Below, piece by piece: positions 4,929 through 7,538 of a stretch of DNA of 7,538 nt. Position 1 is the first letter of the stretch. Each line of letters starts with the position of its first letter. Source of the stretch: Rhodoferax sp. UBA4127 (lineage in GTDB: Bacteria; Pseudomonadota; Gammaproteobacteria; Burkholderiales; Burkholderiaceae_C); contig DFWT01000221.1 of NCBI GenBank assembly GCA_002381045.1, positions 8,731-16,268 on the forward strand, written 5' to 3'. The position numbers were made by a program, and so were the translations under genes. Below the pieces are notes generated by a model that was not told the origin of the DNA, searched no databases, and saw only the letters and a list, made by a program, of their open reading frames with translations.

Positions 4929-6917
4929 ATGCAGTATTTTGTGACCGGTGCAACAGGGTTCATTGGCAAGCGTTTGGTGCAGAAGCTGCTCTTGCGCAAA
5001 GGCGCGGTGGTGCATGTGCTGATTCGGCCCGGCAGCGAAGCTAAGCTCAAAGACTTGCGCGAGTTTTGCGGTGTCAGCGCCGCGCGCCTGTTGCCGGTGT
5101 CGGGGGATTTGAAGGCGAAGAAGCTCGGTGTGGCTACCGAGCAGATCAAGCTGCTGAAAGGCAAGATTGACCACGCCTACCACCTGGCCGCCATTTATGA
5201 CCTGGGCGCAGATGAGGCCAGCCAGGTGGAAGTGAATGTGGAGGGCACGCGCAACACGGTTGAATTTGTCAAGGCGATTGATGCCGGGCACTTTCACCAT
5301 GTGAGCTCCATCGCCGCCGCCGGTCTGTACGAAGGCGTGTTCCGTGAAGACATGTTTGAAGAGGCCGAGAACTACGACCACCCGTATTTCATGACCAAGC
5401 ATGTGTCTGAAAAGATCGTGCGCCAAGAGTGCAAAGTGCCTTGGTCGGTGTACCGCCCGGCCATGGTGGTGGGCGACAGCCAGACCGGTGAGATGGACAA
5501 GATTGACGGCCCGTATTACTTCTTCAAGCTGATTCAGCGCATGCGCCAGTTGCTGCCACCCTGGATGCCCTCCATTGGCCTGGAAGGCGGGCGCATCAAC
5601 ATCGTTCCGGTGGATTTTGTGGTGGACGCGCTTGCCGCCATCAGCCACCAAAAAGACATCACCAGCCGCTGCTACCACCTGGTGGACCCGGTGGGTTACC
5701 GCGTGGGCGATGTGCTCGACATCTTCAGTAAGGCCGCGCATGCGCCCAAGATGAATGTGTTTGTGAACGCTGCTTTGCTGGGCTTTATTCCGCGCAGTGT
5801 CACCAAGGGTCTGATGGCGCTTGCACCGGTGCGCCGTGTCCGCAATGCGGTCATGCAAGACCTGGGCTTGCCCGAGGACATGCTGACTTTCGTCAACTAC
5901 CCCACGCGATTTGATTGCCGCGACGCCCAAGCCGCCCTGAAAGGCTCTGGCATCACTTGCCCCAACCTGCACGACTACGCTTGGCGCCTGTGGGACTACT
6001 GGGAGCGCCACCTCGACCCCGACCTGCACATCGACCGCAGCCTGCGCGGCACGGTGGGTGGCAAAGTGGTTTTGGTCACCGGCGGAAGTTCAGGCATTGG
6101 TTTGGCTGCAGCCCACAATTTTGCTGAGGCGGGTGCTATCACTTTAATATGTGGGCGAGACCAGAACAAGCTGGATGAAGCATGTGCCGAAGCCAAGGCG
6201 CGCGGCTACCAGTTCATCGCCTACGCCGTAGACATTGCCGAGCAAGAGGAGTGCGAAGCCTTTGTGCAGTCGGTCAACGAAACCCATGGTGGTGTTGACT
6301 TTTTGATCAACAATGCGGGCCGTTCCATCCGCCGCGCCATCGAGTCCAGCTACGACCGCTTTCACGACTACGAGCGCACCATGCAACTCAACTACTTTGG
6401 CAGCCTGCGCGTGACCACCGGGTTTTTGCCAGGCATGGTGGCCAAGCGCAAAGGCCACGTGGTCAACATCAGCAGCATTGGCGTCCTGACCAATGCGCCT
6501 CGCTTCAGTGCCTACGTGGCCAGCAAGGCGGCCCTGGACGCCTGGACGCGTTGCGCCAGCAGCGAATTTGCAGACCAAGGCATCAGTTTCACCACCATCA
6601 ACATGCCGCTGGTGCGCACGCCCATGATTGCGCCTACCGGCATTTACAACAACGTGCCCACGCTGGCTCCAGAAGAAGCTGCCGACATGATTGCCCAGGC
6701 CTGCATCTTCAAGCCGGTGCGGGTAGCCACCCGCTTGGGCATCTTTGGCCAAGTGTTGCACGCCCTTGTACCGCGCGTGGCCCAGATTGTGATGAACACC
6801 ACCTTCAGGATGTTCCCCGACTCCAGCGCCGCCAAGGGCGCAAAGTCAGGGGAAAAGTCCAAACTGTCGGCTGAGGCGGTGGCGATGCAGCAGATGATGC
6901 GGGGGATACATTTTTAG
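4929..6917 (+). CDS. Two-domain fatty acyl-CoA (or acyl-ACP) reductase, alcohol-forming, Marinobacter type
   Basis: A 662-residue fusion of two short-chain dehydrogenase (SDR) domains, matching in length and order the Marinobacter enzyme (Maqu_2220, about 661 residues) that reduces acyl-CoA to fatty alcohol with NADPH. Domain 1 (1-370) is an extended SDR with TGATGFIG (6-13) and YFMTK (Tyr153, Lys157). Domain 2 (about 376-662) is a classical SDR with TGGSSGIG (384-391), NNAG (461-464), Ser515/516 and YVASK (Tyr529, Lys533). Its NNAGRSIRRA, RFHDYERTMQLNYFG and NMPLVRTPMIAPT blocks closely match Acinetobacter Acr1, an acyl-CoA reductase that makes aldehydes. So domain 2 probably makes the aldehyde and domain 1 the alcohol (inference). 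The ATG at 4929 has GGAG 6 nt upstream and begins the Rossmann fold directly; the frame is open for 156 codons further upstream, but that part is antisense to the phasin and non-coding in character. Confidence 0.93.
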   Translation: MQYFVTGATGFIGKRLVQKLLLRKGAVVHVLIRPGSEAKLKDLREFCGVSAARLLPVSGDLKAKKLGVATEQIKLLKGKIDHAYHLAAIYDLGADEASQVEVNVEGTRNTVEFVKAIDAGHFHHVSSIAAAGLYEGVFREDMFEEAENYDHPYFMTKHVSEKIVRQECKVPWSVYRPAMVVGDSQTGEMDKIDGPYYFFKLIQRMRQLLPPWMPSIGLEGGRINIVPVDFVVDALAAISHQKDITSRCYHLVDPVGYRVGDVLDIFSKAAHAPKMNVFVNAALLGFIPRSVTKGLMALAPVRRVRNAVMQDLGLPEDMLTFVNYPTRFDCRDAQAALKGSGITCPNLHDYAWRLWDYWERHLDPDLHIDRSLRGTVGGKVVLVTGGSSGIGLAAAHNFAEAGAITLICGRDQNKLDEACAEAKARGYQFIAYAVDIAEQEECEAFVQSVNETHGGVDFLINNAGRSIRRAIESSYDRFHDYERTMQLNYFGSLRVTTGFLPGMVAKRKGHVVNISSIGVLTNAPRFSAYVASKAALDAWTRCASSEFADQGISFTTINMPLVRTPMIAPTGIYNNVPTLAPEEAADMIAQACIFKPVRVATRLGIFGQVLHALVPRVAQIVMNTTFRMFPDSSAAKGAKSGEKSKLSAEAVAMQQMMRGIHF

Positions 6918-6944
6918 TTTTTTGCTGCACCTGAGTTGGCACGG

Positions 6945-6962
6945 CGTTTCGCAGGGGAAACG
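6945..6962. repeat. Small inverted repeat upstream of the MarR-type promoter
   Basis: CGTTTC and GAAACG form 6-bp arms around GCAGGG. No T-run follows, so it is not a convincing terminator for the reductase gene. It covers the position where a -35 box of the downstream promoter would be expected (about 6951-6956), where no -35 match exists, so a protein-binding site is possible. Confidence 0.3.
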
Positions 6963-6970
6963 GGACTGGC

Positions 6971-6979
6971 TGGTATGAT
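6971..6979 (+). promoter_or_regulatory. Extended -10 promoter of the MarR-type regulator gene
   Basis: TG-G-TATGAT is an extended -10 element (TGnTATAAT, 5 of 6 in the hexamer). There is no recognisable -35 at 16-18 bp, which an extended -10 can tolerate. Transcription would begin near 6985-6987, inside the inverted repeat at 6979-6999. Confidence 0.5.
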
Positions 6980-6999
6980 CTGTTCACGCCATGAACAGA
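6979..6999. promoter_or_regulatory. 21-bp inverted repeat over the transcription start, candidate autoregulatory operator
   Basis: Arms TCTGTTCA and TGAACAGA are perfect 8-bp inverted copies around CGCCA. The left arm abuts the -10 hexamer and the predicted transcription start falls within the repeat. MarR-family proteins usually bind such palindromes of about 20 bp in their own promoters. Since the left arm would be mostly untranscribed, a DNA operator is more likely than an RNA hairpin. Confidence 0.55.
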
Positions 7000-7026
7000 A
7001 ATAGCTTCGAACCCCCTGAGAAAGCC

Positions 7027-7386
7027 ATGAACACGGAGGTGGACGCGATTCACCTCGATACCCATCTCAAAGTATTGCGCGTGCTACAGACCAAGCCGCA
7101 CATTAATCAACGCGAGCTGGCGGCTGAACTGGGCGTCAGTTTGGGTAAGACAAACTTTTGCCTGAAGGCGTTGCTGGACAAAGGTTTGGTCAAGATGCAA
7201 AGCTTTAAACGCAGCCAAAACAAGCTTGCATATGCTTACTTGCTGACGCCTGCCGGTATGGCGCAAAAGGCGGAACTTACCGCGATGTTCTTGCGCCGCA
7301 AACAGCGGGAGTTTGTTGAGCTGAAGGCCGAGATAGACAAGCTGGAGCTCGAGGTGGCAGATGTTGTTGAAGAAATGTCGCCTTAG
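7027..7386 (+). CDS. MarR-type winged-helix regulator, exopolysaccharide-associated family
   Basis: A 119-residue DNA-binding protein with a winged helix-turn-helix at about 12-77; the recognition part is INQRELAAELGVSLGKTNFC followed by LKALLDKGLV (26-55), and LAYAYLLTPAG forms the wing end. Residues 80-115 are a charged helix, probably a dimerising coiled coil. The RELAAELGVSLGK...CLKAL...GLV pattern and small size match the 'MarR family EPS-associated transcriptional regulator' group found at exopolysaccharide loci, and the next gene is a nucleotide-sugar enzyme. An in-frame ATG at 6991 would add 12 residues, but it lies inside the inverted repeat a few bases after the predicted transcription start and has no Shine-Dalgarno. 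The ATG at 7027 has a modest GAG 6 nt upstream and fits the usual length. It probably regulates itself and the downstream genes. Confidence 0.85.
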   Translation: MNTEVDAIHLDTHLKVLRVLQTKPHINQRELAAELGVSLGKTNFCLKALLDKGLVKMQSFKRSQNKLAYAYLLTPAGMAQKAELTAMFLRRKQREFVELKAEIDKLELEVADVVEEMSP

Positions 7387-7411
7387 CCTCAGTAAATAGA
7401 GCGATTGAAGC

Positions 7412-7428
7412 TATAAAACTTGTAGTTT
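7412..7428 (+). promoter_or_regulatory. Possible -10 element and short inverted repeat before the GDP-fucose synthase gene
   Basis: The 49-bp gap after the regulator is AT-rich. TATAAA (7412-7417) matches the -10 consensus at 5 of 6, but no -35 is seen at a proper distance. It overlaps AAACT-TGT-AGTTT (7416-7428), a 5-bp inverted repeat. Transcription may instead read through from the regulator gene. Confidence 0.2.
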
Positions 7429-7435
7429 ATTTAAC

Positions 7436-7538
7436 ATGACACCAGCCACCAAAATCTTTGTAGCCGGCCACCGTGGCATGGTGGGTAGCGCCGTCGTGCG
7501 CACCCTGTTAGCCCAGGGCGTGCCAACGACCAGTCTGC
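7436..7538 (+). CDS. fcl: GDP-L-fucose synthase (GDP-4-keto-6-deoxymannose epimerase/reductase), 3' end outside the window
   Basis: Only the first 34 codons are visible. They read MTPATKIFVAGHRGMVGSAV followed by VRTLL, the N-terminal NADP-binding Rossmann motif (GHRGMVG) characteristic of GDP-L-fucose synthase (Fcl/WcaG). This extended-SDR enzyme converts GDP-4-keto-6-deoxymannose to GDP-L-fucose for surface polysaccharides. The start is the first ATG before the Rossmann fold; no Shine-Dalgarno precedes it. It follows the MarR-type regulator by 49 bp on the same strand, consistent with an exopolysaccharide cluster. A related GDP-sugar epimerase/reductase cannot be fully excluded from so short a stretch. 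Confidence 0.82.
   Translation, partial: MTPATKIFVAGHRGMVGSAVVRTLLAQGVPTTSL

Noticed and set aside
4866..6029. A 387-codon - strand open frame opposite the reductase.
   Set aside because: Composition is His/Val/Gln-rich, as expected for the antisense of a GC-rich gene; no family resemblance, while the + strand protein is unmistakable.
6945..6962. The hairpin CGTTTC/GAAACG as terminator of the reductase gene.
   Set aside because: No T-run follows it, and the T-rich stretch at the stop codon precedes it.
6991..7026. A 12-residue longer start for the MarR-type regulator.
   Set aside because: The ATG lies inside the operator-like repeat, about 5 nt after the predicted transcription start, without a ribosome site. 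The shorter form fits the family length.

Overview
The window looks like a chromosomal segment of a GC-rich betaproteobacterium, probably of the Comamonadaceae (Rhodoferax/Polaromonas-like). This rests on codon use, protein style and a short intergenic repeat that resembles elements I remember from that family. It is inference without a database search.

Most of the window (about 1-6917) reads as a neutral-lipid storage locus. The 3' part of a wax ester synthase/diacylglycerol acyltransferase (WS/DGAT) runs on the + strand. It converges on a compact - strand group, read 5' to 3' on that strand: a PHA-granule-type phasin with a histone H1-like tail, a patatin-like lipase, a TetR-family regulator and a TPR-like protein of unknown role. 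Diverging from the phasin across a 195-bp intergenic region is a 662-residue two-domain reductase. It closely resembles the Marinobacter fatty acyl-CoA reductase that makes fatty alcohols. Together the reductase (fatty alcohol), the WS/DGAT (alcohol + acyl-CoA to wax ester), the phasin (granule surface) and the patatin (lipid hydrolysis) form a plausible make, coat and mobilise set, with a local TetR regulator as possible control.

The right end (about 6918-7538) is a different module. A small MarR-type regulator of the exopolysaccharide-associated family is preceded by an extended -10 promoter with a strong inverted repeat on the predicted transcription start. It is followed by the 5' end of a GDP-L-fucose synthase gene, so a surface-polysaccharide cluster probably continues beyond the window.

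The most interesting non-coding signals are three. A perfect 15-bp palindrome lies 2 nt before the patatin start. A related inverted repeat lies in the leader of the reductase gene, and the two may be shared sites for the TetR regulator. The third is the inverted repeat at the MarR-type promoter. No RNA genes, CRISPR arrays, insertion sequences or origins were seen.
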